DNA of 64,000 bases, from positions 4,103,063 through 4,167,062 of the forward strand of contig CP030886.1 of NCBI GenBank assembly GCA_006969745.1, written 5' to 3'. Below, piece by piece: positions 41,128-49,087 of the stretch. The position numbers were made by a program, and so were the translations under genes. The stretch is from Cytophagaceae bacterium. GTDB lineage: Bacteria; Bacteroidota; Bacteroidia; Cytophagales; Cyclobacteriaceae. Each line of letters begins with the position of its first letter. Within the stretch, counting starts at the first letter, position 1. The notes under the pieces were generated by a model that was not told where the DNA came from, ran no database searches, and worked only from the letters and a program-made list of their open reading frames with translations.

Positions 41128-41838
41128 ATGAGCAATCCGGATTTTTCAAACCTAAGCGCACTTTACATTAATTGTACACTTAAAAAATCGCCTCGCGAGA
41201 GTCATACCCAAGGCCTGATGGATGTTTCCATGGAAATCATGAAAAAAGAAGGCGTTGAAGTAGAGTCTATCAGATTTGTAGATCATGATGTTGCATTTGG
41301 AGTTTATCCTGATATGACCGAGCATGGATATGACACTGATGAATGGCCGGAAATTTATAAGAAGATACAGAAGGCTAATATTCTGGTCATTGGAACGCCA
41401 ATTTGGTTGGGTGAAAAATCTTCTGTGGCAACGAAGCTTATTGAGCGACTCTATGCCATGAGTGGCCATCAAAATGATAAAGGGCAATACATCTATTATG
41501 GCAAAGCAGGCGGTTGTGTGATTACAGGTAATGAAGATGGAATAAAGCATTGTGCGATGAGCACACTCTATGCCTTGCAGCATCTTGGCTACTCAATTCC
41601 TCCACAAGCGGATTGTGGATGGATCGGTGAAGCAGGCCCGGGCCCAAGTTACATGGACAAGGAAGCAAAAGCATTTGAGAATGCCTTTACAAATCGTAAT
41701 ACCACTTTTATGACTTACAACCTACTGCATTTGGCTAAGATGCTAGATGATAACGGAGGCTATCCATCTTATGGTAACTCTCGCAAAGAGTGGGATGATG
41801 GTACACGCTGGAACTTTGAAAATCCAGAGTACAGATAA
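41128..41838 (+). CDS. Flavodoxin-fold NAD(P)H-dependent oxidoreductase
   Basis: A 236-residue protein of the NADPH-dependent FMN reductase type. It has LYINCTLKKSPRESHTQGLM (phosphate-binding loop), ANILVIGTPIWLGEKSSVAT and GGCVITGNEDGIKH (flavin contacts), and later GPGPSYMD. It probably transfers electrons from NAD(P)H to FMN and then to quinones or other acceptors. The start is ATG 41128 (MSNPDFSNLSALY); the longer in-frame reading from 41059 is unlikely. Its promoter faces that of the oxyR gene, suggesting peroxide control. A bidirectional terminator follows. Confidence 0.8.
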   Translation: MSNPDFSNLSALYINCTLKKSPRESHTQGLMDVSMEIMKKEGVEVESIRFVDHDVAFGVYPDMTEHGYDTDEWPEIYKKIQKANILVIGTPIWLGEKSSVATKLIERLYAMSGHQNDKGQYIYYGKAGGCVITGNEDGIKHCAMSTLYALQHLGYSIPPQADCGWIGEAGPGPSYMDKEAKAFENAFTNRNTTFMTYNLLHLAKMLDDNGGYPSYGNSRKEWDDGTRWNFENPEYR

Positions 41839-41851
41839 AGTTAGGTTTAAA

Positions 41852-41873
41852 AAAGCTCCCGAAGGAGCTTTTA
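41852..41873 (+). terminator. Bidirectional rho-independent terminator
   Basis: AAAGCTCC (41852-41859) and GGAGCTTT (41864-41871) form an 8-base-pair stem with a CGAA loop. It is followed by TT on the plus strand and preceded by an A run that gives a T run on the minus strand. It lies between the convergent flavodoxin-type gene (stop 41838) and the SRPBCC-DUF2911 gene (stop 41889) and can serve both. It is the only convergent junction in this window with a clear terminator. Confidence 0.82.
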
Positions 41874-41888
41874 TCGGAACCACTGGTA

Positions 41889-42986
41889 TTAACTAATACT
41901 AATGGGAATACTTATCAGTATTTCATCCCAAGCTAGATTCATAGAAGTGGCATCATCCGAAAACCAAATTGTAAATTTTTCATGTTTCTTCTCTGCTTTA
42001 TCCACCTTGGCTTTAAACGTGTGTAGGTCTTTCTCCTTCTTATAACTAAATGCTCCCCAATCCCCCAGAGCACTATTAACAATAATTGTCCATTCCTTTT
42101 CATTTGGAATAGCAAAAAGTGAATACGTCCCAGCCTCAAATCGCTTACCTCCAATACTTATGGGTTTTGTAAAGGATATTTCGGTCTGCTCATTCGCCCC
42201 TAATCTCCATACTTGTCCATAGGGAGCTGCATCCCCTCCAATGATCTTTCTTTCATTTAGAGAAGGCCGCGAGTAAACTACTTTTACATAATTGTTTTTA
42301 CTCTTCAGATAAGTGGCAGCTAAAGGGCTAGCGACGTGCTGATTCTGGATGGCTTCAAGTGAATTTAATGGTGGGAAGACCTTAAAACTATAAGCTCCTC
42401 GGCTCAACTTATCTTGGTGTTTTTTAATCGCTGCTGCTTTATCCGGATGAGGTTTTCCGGTTTCTGCATAAACCCTTAGTTCGTCCAAAATTTTGTCGAA
42501 TGTTGGATTAAAATAAGCCTCTACCTGTTCCCTTGAGCTCTTTGCATCTTCAACTTTATAGAAGACGAACTTTTGTTTCATGGTTAAAATGCTCCCTTTT
42601 CCATCTTTCTTCATTGACCAATAACTGACAGCTTCTTCCATATTTGATGGAAGATTTTCAGGCCTGTAAGCGAATGAATAATTCTTAGGATTAAAATCCG
42701 TCAAAATCTCAACGTAAGGATTGGGATCGTCAGGATAGTTCTTGCATACTCTCGTATTGTAGCTAATTCCATTTAATCCTTCTCCTACGCCATCTGATAC
42801 ATTGATGGAAGAATTCCATTTATCAATTCCACCAAAATCAATCCCAACTATTTCCCATAATTCATCAATGGGGACATTTACCTTTACCGATCTCTCTGCT
42901 ATCACCTCTCTATCTGCTTTTTGTGCATAAAGGATAATAGTCACTAGATACATTAGTGCGAACGTTAACTTTTTAATTTTTTCCAT
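41889..42986 (-). CDS. SRPBCC-DUF2911 fusion, exported
   Basis: A 365-residue protein with a signal peptide (FALMYLVTIILYAQ). Residues 30-175 form a START-like SRPBCC lipid- or ligand-binding domain (VKVNVPIDELWEIVGIDFGG and ISYNTRVCKNY). Residues 215-360 match DUF2911 (LKSKNNYVKVVYSRPSLN, YGQVWRLGANEQTEISF, GTYSLFAIPNEKEW). The fusion is unusual; each half normally occurs alone. The gene downstream of the sigma factor (43170) encodes a free SRPBCC domain closely similar to the first half. The set may respond to a membrane or hydrophobic signal, but no ligand is known. Confidence 0.8.
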   Translation of the reverse strand: MEKIKKLTFALMYLVTIILYAQKADREVIAERSVKVNVPIDELWEIVGIDFGGIDKWNSSINVSDGVGEGLNGISYNTRVCKNYPDDPNPYVEILTDFNPKNYSFAYRPENLPSNMEEAVSYWSMKKDGKGSILTMKQKFVFYKVEDAKSSREQVEAYFNPTFDKILDELRVYAETGKPHPDKAAAIKKHQDKLSRGAYSFKVFPPLNSLEAIQNQHVASPLAATYLKSKNNYVKVVYSRPSLNERKIIGGDAAPYGQVWRLGANEQTEISFTKPISIGGKRFEAGTYSLFAIPNEKEWTIIVNSALGDWGAFSYKKEKDLHTFKAKVDKAEKKHEKFTIWFSDDATSMNLAWDEILISIPISIS

Positions 42987-43169
42987 ATTAAAGTATTTTC
43001 TTTCGGCTTAGACAGAAAGAAAACAACTTGTGTAAAGAGTTCTGGATTTTATTTATTTGTCGCCTCTAATTTTCTTGTCTATGAGTAAGTCAATAAACAA
43101 GTTTCTTGTATCCTATATTGGTTTGGCTTGAGCATTGCGAACCGCCAGGTTATGCTATTCGGATAGGCT

Positions 43170-43688
43170 TTATGCAATCAACTTTTGTTGTTTTTCATAT
43201 TTCTCTTTTGCTTTTCGTTTTCTAGGGTGCAGGTCACCTCCGGATTCAGCGTAAGTCTTAAGCTCCTCTAATGCCTCGGTCAGAATTTTAGACATTTTAC
43301 TCTTCATCATTCCTCCCATTAAAGCTCCCATGATTCCCTTTACTTTCATCGCTACAGCCATAGTTAGTCTGGTTCCATCTCCTTCTGTTTCATGCGTCCA
43401 AGTATTACTTGCCGATTCCACAAATGATGGTAGACCTGAGACTACCTGATATGTGAAGCGAAAGCCATTTGGGTCGTAGGCAGTGATTCTTTCTGTTGTA
43501 CGTTTAAACCCTCTATAGCTTGGATCACAAACTCTTTCGCCATGAGTTGCACCGTTTATCCCTTCACCTTGACCATGAGACCGATTCACTCCGGATATCC
43601 ATTTATAGATATTCCCAAAATCATGGGCTGTAATATCCCATAGCTCTTGCTTAGGGACATCTATTAAAATTGATTTTTGTATTTTCAT
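43170..43688 (-). CDS. SRPBCC-domain protein
   Basis: A 172-residue cytoplasmic protein of a single START-like domain. It starts IQKSILIDVPKQELWDITAH, then has GATHGERVCDPSYRG and NTWTHETEGDGTRLTMAVAM, strand by strand parallel to the first half of the neighbouring fusion protein. The C-terminal tail is Lys-rich (RKRKAKEKYEKQQK). SRPBCC proteins hold hydrophobic ligands in a deep cavity. It lies 60 bases after the sigma factor gene on the same strand and is probably part of its regulon. Duplication from or into the fusion gene is likely. Confidence 0.8.
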   Translation of the reverse strand: MKIQKSILIDVPKQELWDITAHDFGNIYKWISGVNRSHGQGEGINGATHGERVCDPSYRGFKRTTERITAYDPNGFRFTYQVVSGLPSFVESASNTWTHETEGDGTRLTMAVAMKVKGIMGALMGGMMKSKMSKILTEALEELKTYAESGGDLHPRKRKAKEKYEKQQKLIA

Positions 43689-43748
43689 AACAATCTTTTT
43701 TCATTAGACATTTGGATCGTTATGATGTAAAGAGTTTGAAAAAGTATT

Positions 43749-44624
43749 TCAGCTTAAATTCAATTTTGACTGCCAGTTTGAGTCTTCTATTACCTCTGTA
43801 ATAAAACTTTTCTTATCAAAATCTTTCTTGAAAGTATTATGACGATGTATTTCGGTATACTTCTTATCAAAATCGTGTAAAAGAAAATCGGCATCTTCAC
43901 TGATATAATCTTGAAAAGTGGAATATTCTTTCCGGTTAAAAAGTAATTTTTTGGCATCCAGGATCCCCTGATCAAAAACTACTTTTACCTTTTTGTGACA
44001 TCTGCACGGATTGTTTTTGTTTACCAACCCGCATTTGTTTTTCATGAAGTTGTATAGATCTTTTCTGGCCTTTTGCAATTTCATTCTGAAATTTGCTTTA
44101 GATATCTGCATGATTTCCGAACCAATGTTATGATCGCCGCCCAGTAATTCACCAATTATAAATACAATACGCTGTTCTCGAGTAAGGCATAGCAACATTC
44201 CTGAAACACAACTTAAGTTCATCTCTCGAATGACTTCCTTAGACGTATGTTGTTCTTCAATTGTCATTTCATGATTGGGTATCATGTCTAAAGCGATAGC
44301 CATATCGTCGAAACCTGTTACCTTTTTTTCGCAGGCTCTCTTTTTGTCATTTAGAAAATGATTGACCACAATTCTGTAGAGCCACGTTCTAAAAGCACTT
44401 TTAAAGTTGAACTTGGCCAATCGTGTAGCAACCTTAATAAGGACCTCTTGAGTTAAGTCCGCTGCATCGTCAGGGTCTTGCACCATCTTCCAGGCAACAT
44501 TGTAAATGAAAGGTTGGTGTGTTCTGAGTAGCTTATCTAAGGAGTCACTATCTCCTGCAAGTGCATTTTTTATAAGTTGCTCATCCGTTTCATCACCGAT
44601 ATAAGTTCGTGAAAATGGATTCAT
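43749..44624 (-). CDS. ECF sigma factor with Cys-containing C-terminal extension
   Basis: A 291-residue sigma factor. Region 2 is at 30-95 (QPFIYNVAWKMVQDPDDAAD, LTQEVLIKVA, FRTWLYRIVVNHFLNDKKR). Region 4 is at about 140-195 (CLTREQRIVFIIGELLG, then SKANFRMKLQKARKDL). Unlike a simple ECF factor of about 190 residues it carries 95 extra residues beginning with NKCGLVNKNNPCRCHKKVK (Cys198, Cys207, Cys209). These could bind a metal or a redox signal and control the factor directly, since no anti-sigma gene is adjacent. It leads two SRPBCC genes on the same strand. Confidence 0.88.
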   Translation of the reverse strand: MNPFSRTYIGDETDEQLIKNALAGDSDSLDKLLRTHQPFIYNVAWKMVQDPDDAADLTQEVLIKVATRLAKFNFKSAFRTWLYRIVVNHFLNDKKRACEKKVTGFDDMAIALDMIPNHEMTIEEQHTSKEVIREMNLSCVSGMLLCLTREQRIVFIIGELLGGDHNIGSEIMQISKANFRMKLQKARKDLYNFMKNKCGLVNKNNPCRCHKKVKVVFDQGILDAKKLLFNRKEYSTFQDYISEDADFLLHDFDKKYTEIHRHNTFKKDFDKKSFITEVIEDSNWQSKLNLS

Positions 44625-44718
44625 AAATACTTAGACCACAAATTGGCGATGGTGTAAAGTAATTAACAATAAATATTTGAAAACACTTCGACCGATCATG
44701 CGAAAATCCAGAGTATCG

Positions 44719-45378
44719 CTAGGTATCAAATCGAAACTTCATATACTTGATCTTCTCTCCTTTCTCCGTCCAAATGCGTTCGTACTTGGTTTTAATGCCG
44801 TAGTGTTCCTCCAAGAGCGGTGAATTATACAGATCAAATGTGAACTCGTGATCTTTTATCTTAAACTCAGTCAACACCTGAAGCCCATATTCGAAGAGCT
44901 CGGTATTATCCGTTTTGAATCTAAACCATCCGTCAGGCTTTAATATCTTCTGATATTTTTCGAGATAGCTTTTGTTGCATAATCTGTGCTTCTCATCACG
45001 GTCTTTCGGTCTTGGATCAGGGAAGGTTAGCCAAATTTCATCTAATTCATTTTCATCAAATGACTTAAGTATTTCAATGATGTGAGTTCGTAAGAATGCC
45101 ACATTGGTAAGGTCGTTTTCTTTAGCATATTGACTCCCTTTCCATACGCGATCTCCTTTCAGGTCAATACCAATAAAATTTCTGTTCGGAAATTTTTCAG
45201 CTAATGAGATTGTGTATTCTCCCCAGCCACAAGCCAATTCAATGACTATTTCATTATCATTACCAAAGAATTCATTCCAATTACCATGGATAGATTCGAA
45301 AATATCTTTTCCGGGTTCAATGACATTTTTGCTTGCCATGTTTTCGGAAAACTTCGTTAACTTATTCTTTTTTGCCAA
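44719..45378 (-). CDS. trmB: tRNA (guanine-N7)-methyltransferase
   Basis: A 219-residue SAM-dependent enzyme that methylates G46 in the tRNA variable loop. It shows VIELACGWGEYTISLAEKFP (SAM loop), FIGIDLKGDRVWKG, LTFPDPRPKDRDEKHRL (catalytic Asp and RNA-binding block), PDGWFRFKTDNTELF and the C-terminal TKYERIWTEKGEKI with the conserved Tyr-Glu pair. Length and motifs are those of a complete TrmB. It is divergent from a small exported protein gene across about 30 bases and separate from the sigma factor gene. Confidence 0.96.
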   Translation of the reverse strand: MAKKNKLTKFSENMASKNVIEPGKDIFESIHGNWNEFFGNDNEIVIELACGWGEYTISLAEKFPNRNFIGIDLKGDRVWKGSQYAKENDLTNVAFLRTHIIEILKSFDENELDEIWLTFPDPRPKDRDEKHRLCNKSYLEKYQKILKPDGWFRFKTDNTELFEYGLQVLTEFKIKDHEFTFDLYNSPLLEEHYGIKTKYERIWTEKGEKIKYMKFRFDT

Positions 45379-45409
45379 TTTTAATTTGATCTAGTAAATC
45401 TTATCAATC

Positions 45410-45937
45410 ATGAAATCAAAACTCCTACTGCTCGTCTTCCTCAGCATCTCCATTTTCGCTTTCTCTCAAGAGAAAGAAACGGATGTTGTGAAAGCTATTG
45501 ACGACCTCACTATCAATTGGGACAATGAAGCGCTGACGCTGCAAACTTATGAAGGCTTGGGCAGTTTTTGTGGTCAATCCCAATACAGAAAAAAAATCAT
45601 TTCAATGCTTGATGAGATTCATCATTATGATACACTTCTCTATGGAATAGTTACCAGAAAATTCAATGCAAATGGTGATAAAGAAGCCAAGGCCACACTT
45701 GATGATATTCAAACTCTAGAGAGTGAATACACCACAAAGTCTTTTAGAAGATTCATTCACCGTGAGTGCAATACCTATAATGACATAGAAAAGAATTTAG
45801 GAAGAGCGAAAGGTCCGGAGTACGATGAAGAAGTGAAAGCACTAGAGACTGAACTCAAGAAATACGTAATTGAGATTACGAAGCAAATCGATTTGATTGA
45901 TGAGCATGTGCATCATCTGCACCTGGGAGAAGATTAA
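45410..45937 (+). CDS. Exported hypothetical protein, helical
   Basis: A 175-residue protein with a clean signal peptide (LLLLVFLSISIFAFSQ) and a predicted all-helical mature part (for example DEEVKALETELKKYVIEI). Two Cys (SFCGQSQY and HRECNTY) could form a disulfide in the periplasm. The C-terminus is His-rich (EHVHHLHLGED). I do not recognise the family. Its stop overlaps the end of the convergent folC gene by 4 bases. Confidence 0.65.
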   Translation: MKSKLLLLVFLSISIFAFSQEKETDVVKAIDDLTINWDNEALTLQTYEGLGSFCGQSQYRKKIISMLDEIHHYDTLLYGIVTRKFNANGDKEAKATLDDIQTLESEYTTKSFRRFIHRECNTYNDIEKNLGRAKGPEYDEEVKALETELKKYVIEITKQIDLIDEHVHHLHLGED

Positions 45938-47151
45938 AGATCTTCTATTTCAGCAATAACAAAGGTGCTGCCTGTGATTAATATTAGATCCTTGGGCTGC
46001 ACCTTTTGTTTGGCTTGAGCAATTGCTTCATTTACATTCTTATAGCACTCTCCTTCCAAACCATTCATTACACCCTGAATTGCTAGTTCTTCTACTTTTA
46101 GTGATCTCGGAACATCTGACTCGGTCCAGTAGATTTTACTTTCTGCTGGAAAAGTATTGAATAAGGGCGCTAATTCTTTGTCCTTCACTGTTCCGTAAAT
46201 CAAATGCACGATTCCGTCACACAATTCTCCAATTTGCTCAAATAGTGTTCTTAACCCATCTTCATTATGACTAACATCTCCTATAATGAACGGGTCCATA
46301 CCAAGAACCTGAAACCTACCTTTAAGTCCAGTCAGCTTATTGATATTATTCAACCCTTCAATTAATGTATCATTTGAGATATTCCACCCCATCCTTCTAA
46401 GCTCTTCAACAACAGCCTCAATACCTCCTGTATTCTTTATCAGGTAGTTTGGAGCAAGGTTGTGCGGTTTCCAATCACTTATGCCCGCTCTAATCAATGT
46501 AGCTTCATTGTTTTTGGCTATTTGTTTGAATACAGGCATTGTTTCATCAGTTGCCTCTCCGATCACAACTGGCACTCCCTTTTTTATTATTCCAGCCTTT
46601 TCTGCAGCTATTTTAGGCAGAGTATCCCCGAGCATATCCATATGATCATATCCAATGTTTGTAATTAGGCATATCTCAGGTGTGATTACATTGGTGCTAT
46701 CCAGCCTACCTCCCAGCCCGGTTTCAATTATTGCTATATCTACTTCTTCCTTTGCGAAAAATTCGAATGCCATTGCTACCGTGATTTCGAAAAATGAAGG
46801 TTCTATCTCATCTATAACTGGCCTGATTCGATTTACAAAATCAACAACACTTTCACGAGGTATCTCTATGCCATCGATTCGAATTCGTTCGGTAAAACTC
46901 TTCAAATGTGGGGAGGTATAAAGGCCGGTCTTATATCCAGCACTTTGCATTATTGCTGCAAGGCCGTGTGCCGAAGTACCTTTTCCGTTGGTGCCGGCAA
47001 TATGTACACTTTTGAATTTGGTGTGAGGATCTCCGAGGTAATCCATCAATTTAACTGTGTTGGTTAAATCCTTTTTATAGGCGGATTTCCCAATACGCTG
47101 GTACATCGGCAATCGAGTGTATAAATACTCGAGAGTCTCTGGATAGGTCAT
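45934..47151 (-). CDS. folC: Folylpolyglutamate synthase/dihydrofolate synthase
   Basis: A 405-residue Mur-ligase-type enzyme. It has KSVHIAGTNGKGTSAHGLA (ATP loop), GLYTSPHLKSFTERIRIDG, IAIIETGLGGRLDSTN, CLITNIGYDHMDMLGDT and FIIGDVSHNEDGLR. It adds glutamate to dihydropteroate and to folates in the cytoplasm. FolC and MurC-F share the fold, but the TSPHL and GGRLDSTN blocks are those of FolC. It overlaps the TonB-like gene by 4 bases (ATGA 47148-47151), so it lies at the end of the ExbB-ExbD-TonB transcript, an arrangement without evident functional sense. Confidence 0.96.
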   Translation of the reverse strand: MTYPETLEYLYTRLPMYQRIGKSAYKKDLTNTVKLMDYLGDPHTKFKSVHIAGTNGKGTSAHGLAAIMQSAGYKTGLYTSPHLKSFTERIRIDGIEIPRESVVDFVNRIRPVIDEIEPSFFEITVAMAFEFFAKEEVDIAIIETGLGGRLDSTNVITPEICLITNIGYDHMDMLGDTLPKIAAEKAGIIKKGVPVVIGEATDETMPVFKQIAKNNEATLIRAGISDWKPHNLAPNYLIKNTGGIEAVVEELRRMGWNISNDTLIEGLNNINKLTGLKGRFQVLGMDPFIIGDVSHNEDGLRTLFEQIGELCDGIVHLIYGTVKDKELAPLFNTFPAESKIYWTESDVPRSLKVEELAIQGVMNGLEGECYKNVNEAIAQAKQKVQPKDLILITGSTFVIAEIEDL

Positions 47152-47948
47152 TTAGATTTGATGATAAACGTAATGGTGCCAGTGGAAACCGGGGCTGTCT
47201 TATAATCAGCAGTCTTGCTAAATGTTAGTTTTTCAACGGCTTGTCTGTATTTACGCTCTACTGTCGGTGAAACAGTAGAAGTAATTGTTTCGATTTTGAC
47301 AAGGTATCCATCTTTATCCACCACAATTTTATAAACAATCTTACCCGATTGATCAGATTGATCATCGGGCTTTGGCTTAAAATCCCATATCCAACCAGAC
47401 AATGCGAGGTTAGCGCCTTCGGCTTCTCCTGTATTGGTTCCCTGACTTCCATAAATGGCACGTTGGTCTACTTCTTTCTCCTCTTCCTTCCCTTCTGATG
47501 GATTTTCTGACGTTTCGTCGGCGTCAGTTTCTGATGGTGTCATAACAGCTCTTGAGTCTACTTCCTTCTCCTCTTCCTCCACCGGAATAGGTTCTGCAGG
47601 CTTGGATTCTTCCACTTTTACCGGTGATTCAACCTCATTGACGATGGCTTCCTCTGTGCTATTTTCTGCTTCTGCAACTTCCTGAACAGGTTCATTGGCA
47701 CTTTGCTCTTCAGATACTTCATCAGGTTCCTGATTTATATCGGGAGTTTGCTGAGATGGTGATGATGTGGCAGGTGCACCTGCAGATGTTGTAAAACCTA
47801 GCTCGATTCCATACTCAGGAATTGGAGGAAAAGGCTCACGCCATGCAACAATGAAATAGAACAAAATAAGCAACAGCAACTGCACTCCAACTGATGTGAG
47901 CCAGCCAATTCGTTTATTTTGTTCTTCTTTCTTATCTCTTTCGTCCAT
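47148..47948 (-). CDS. TonB-type energy transducer
   Basis: A 266-residue inner-membrane protein. One N-terminal helix (SVGVQLLLLILFYFIVAW) is followed by an acidic, Pro-rich periplasmic stretch (about 55-185). The C-terminal domain reads GKIVYKIVVDKDGYLVKIET and YRQAVEKLTFSKT, the TonB C-terminal pattern. The linker is unusually Glu-rich where classic TonB is Pro-Lys-rich. It should pass energy from the ExbB-ExbD proton channel to an outer-membrane partner. The start is ATG 47948, overlapping the exbD stop (TGATG). The outer-membrane proteins encoded nearby are candidate partners. Confidence 0.85.
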   Translation of the reverse strand: MDERDKKEEQNKRIGWLTSVGVQLLLLILFYFIVAWREPFPPIPEYGIELGFTTSAGAPATSSPSQQTPDINQEPDEVSEEQSANEPVQEVAEAENSTEEAIVNEVESPVKVEESKPAEPIPVEEEEKEVDSRAVMTPSETDADETSENPSEGKEEEKEVDQRAIYGSQGTNTGEAEGANLALSGWIWDFKPKPDDQSDQSGKIVYKIVVDKDGYLVKIETITSTVSPTVERKYRQAVEKLTFSKTADYKTAPVSTGTITFIIKSK

Positions 47949-48337
47949 CACTCTGGTTTGGTAGCAATTGAAACTTTAGCCTTTAAAGAGGTGGCAATAC
48001 CAGCAACCTCTACCAATCGTTCAACCGGAACAGCAGCATCACAATGTAATACGACAATACCTTCTTTTCCTGAAAGGTTACTTCTTAGAACGGATTCCAG
48101 TGAAGATCGATTCACTCGTTGATTATTAACGAAATATGTAAGGTTTTTAGTAATGGTTACACTTACTTTTTGCATAACAATCTCGGACGACTTGGAAGAC
48201 GGCAAGCTTACTGGTAGTCCGGAAGGTGTGATAAATGAAGCCGTGAGCATGAAAAAGATCAATAACAAGAATATGATATCCGTCATTGATGACATGCTAA
48301 AGCTTGCATTCACCTTATGTTTAGATTTCAAATCCAT
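47948..48337 (-). CDS. exbD: ExbD/TolR-family proton channel subunit
   Basis: A 129-residue protein with one N-terminal membrane helix carrying the essential Asp (SMTDIIFLLLIFFMLTASF), then a periplasmic domain (VSLPSSKSSEIVMQ, VNRSSLESVL, IVVLHCDAAVPVERLVEV). ExbD with ExbB uses the proton gradient to drive TonB. TolR is the close alternative; the linked TonB-like gene favours ExbD, though no Pal or TolB gene was found in the window to test this. It shares one base with exbB and overlaps the TonB gene. Confidence 0.9.
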   Translation of the reverse strand: MDLKSKHKVNASFSMSSMTDIIFLLLIFFMLTASFITPSGLPVSLPSSKSSEIVMQKVSVTITKNLTYFVNNQRVNRSSLESVLRSNLSGKEGIVVLHCDAAVPVERLVEVAGIATSLKAKVSIATKPE

Positions 48338-49011
48338 TACTTCTTGGGTTCTTGTAGTAGATCTATAAAATCAATGACATTGGATTCCATAGTATGGATC
48401 ACCTTTCCAACTTTTGAAACAAGGTAATTGTATCCCAAATAAGCCAGGATTCCAACAAAAAGTCCTGCGGCGGTTGTAATCATTGCTTCATAAATCCCGG
48501 AGGATAGCAATTTAGGGCTAACCGCTCCTTCTTCCTGGGCAATGGCAATAAACGCCTGAATCATACCGGTAACAGTCCCCAAGAAGCCAATCATTGGTGC
48601 AGCTCCTGATATGGTCGCCAGTAGGTTGAGGTTTTTTTCCAACCTATAAATTTCCAGTTTTCCTACATTTTCGATGCTTACCTCAATATTCTTGAGTGGA
48701 TTCCCAATTCTACTTATCCCCTTTTCAATCATACGAGCGACAGGTGTCTCCGTTTTACTGCAATGCATTAAGGCACCGTTGATATCTCCGGAAATTACCA
48801 GGGAACGAATTTGGTCTTTGAAGGATTCGGGGGTTTTAGCTGCTGCACTTAAAGTGCGTGTGCGTTCCACAAAAATGTAGATTGCAATCATCCACAACAA
48901 TAGAATGGGAATCATCACGTAACCTCCATTCGTCAAGAGTTCTAACAATGAGATTGTTTCTTCTGATTCCAGACCCTCAACAACAGGGTCTTGCATAACA
49001 CTAATTAGCAT
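48337..49011 (-). CDS. exbB: ExbB/TolQ/MotA-family proton channel subunit
   Basis: A 224-residue protein with three membrane helices: GGYVMIPILLLWMIAIYIF near 28-48, ATISGAAPMIGFLGTVTGMI near 125-150 and GIYEAMITTAAGLFVGILAY near 165-190. The cytoplasmic loop between the first two is of normal length. The GAAPMIGFLGTVTGM block is the family signature. It forms the pentameric ring that surrounds ExbD. It is the first gene of the exbB-exbD-tonB-folC unit, 76 bases after the SPOR-protein gene. Confidence 0.92.
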   Translation of the reverse strand: MLISVMQDPVVEGLESEETISLLELLTNGGYVMIPILLLWMIAIYIFVERTRTLSAAAKTPESFKDQIRSLVISGDINGALMHCSKTETPVARMIEKGISRIGNPLKNIEVSIENVGKLEIYRLEKNLNLLATISGAAPMIGFLGTVTGMIQAFIAIAQEEGAVSPKLLSSGIYEAMITTAAGLFVGILAYLGYNYLVSKVGKVIHTMESNVIDFIDLLQEPKK

Positions 49012-49087
49012 ATGTTCTTTTTAATTGAGTTAATCGAGTGGATGCCCACTCAAACAATCTGAACGTGATATCTACCGAATTAGTGCT

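Noticed and set aside
49036..49051. Hairpin GAGTGG/CCACTC between exbB and the SPOR gene
   Set aside because: The stem is only six pairs and has no T run on either strand, so I do not call a terminator.
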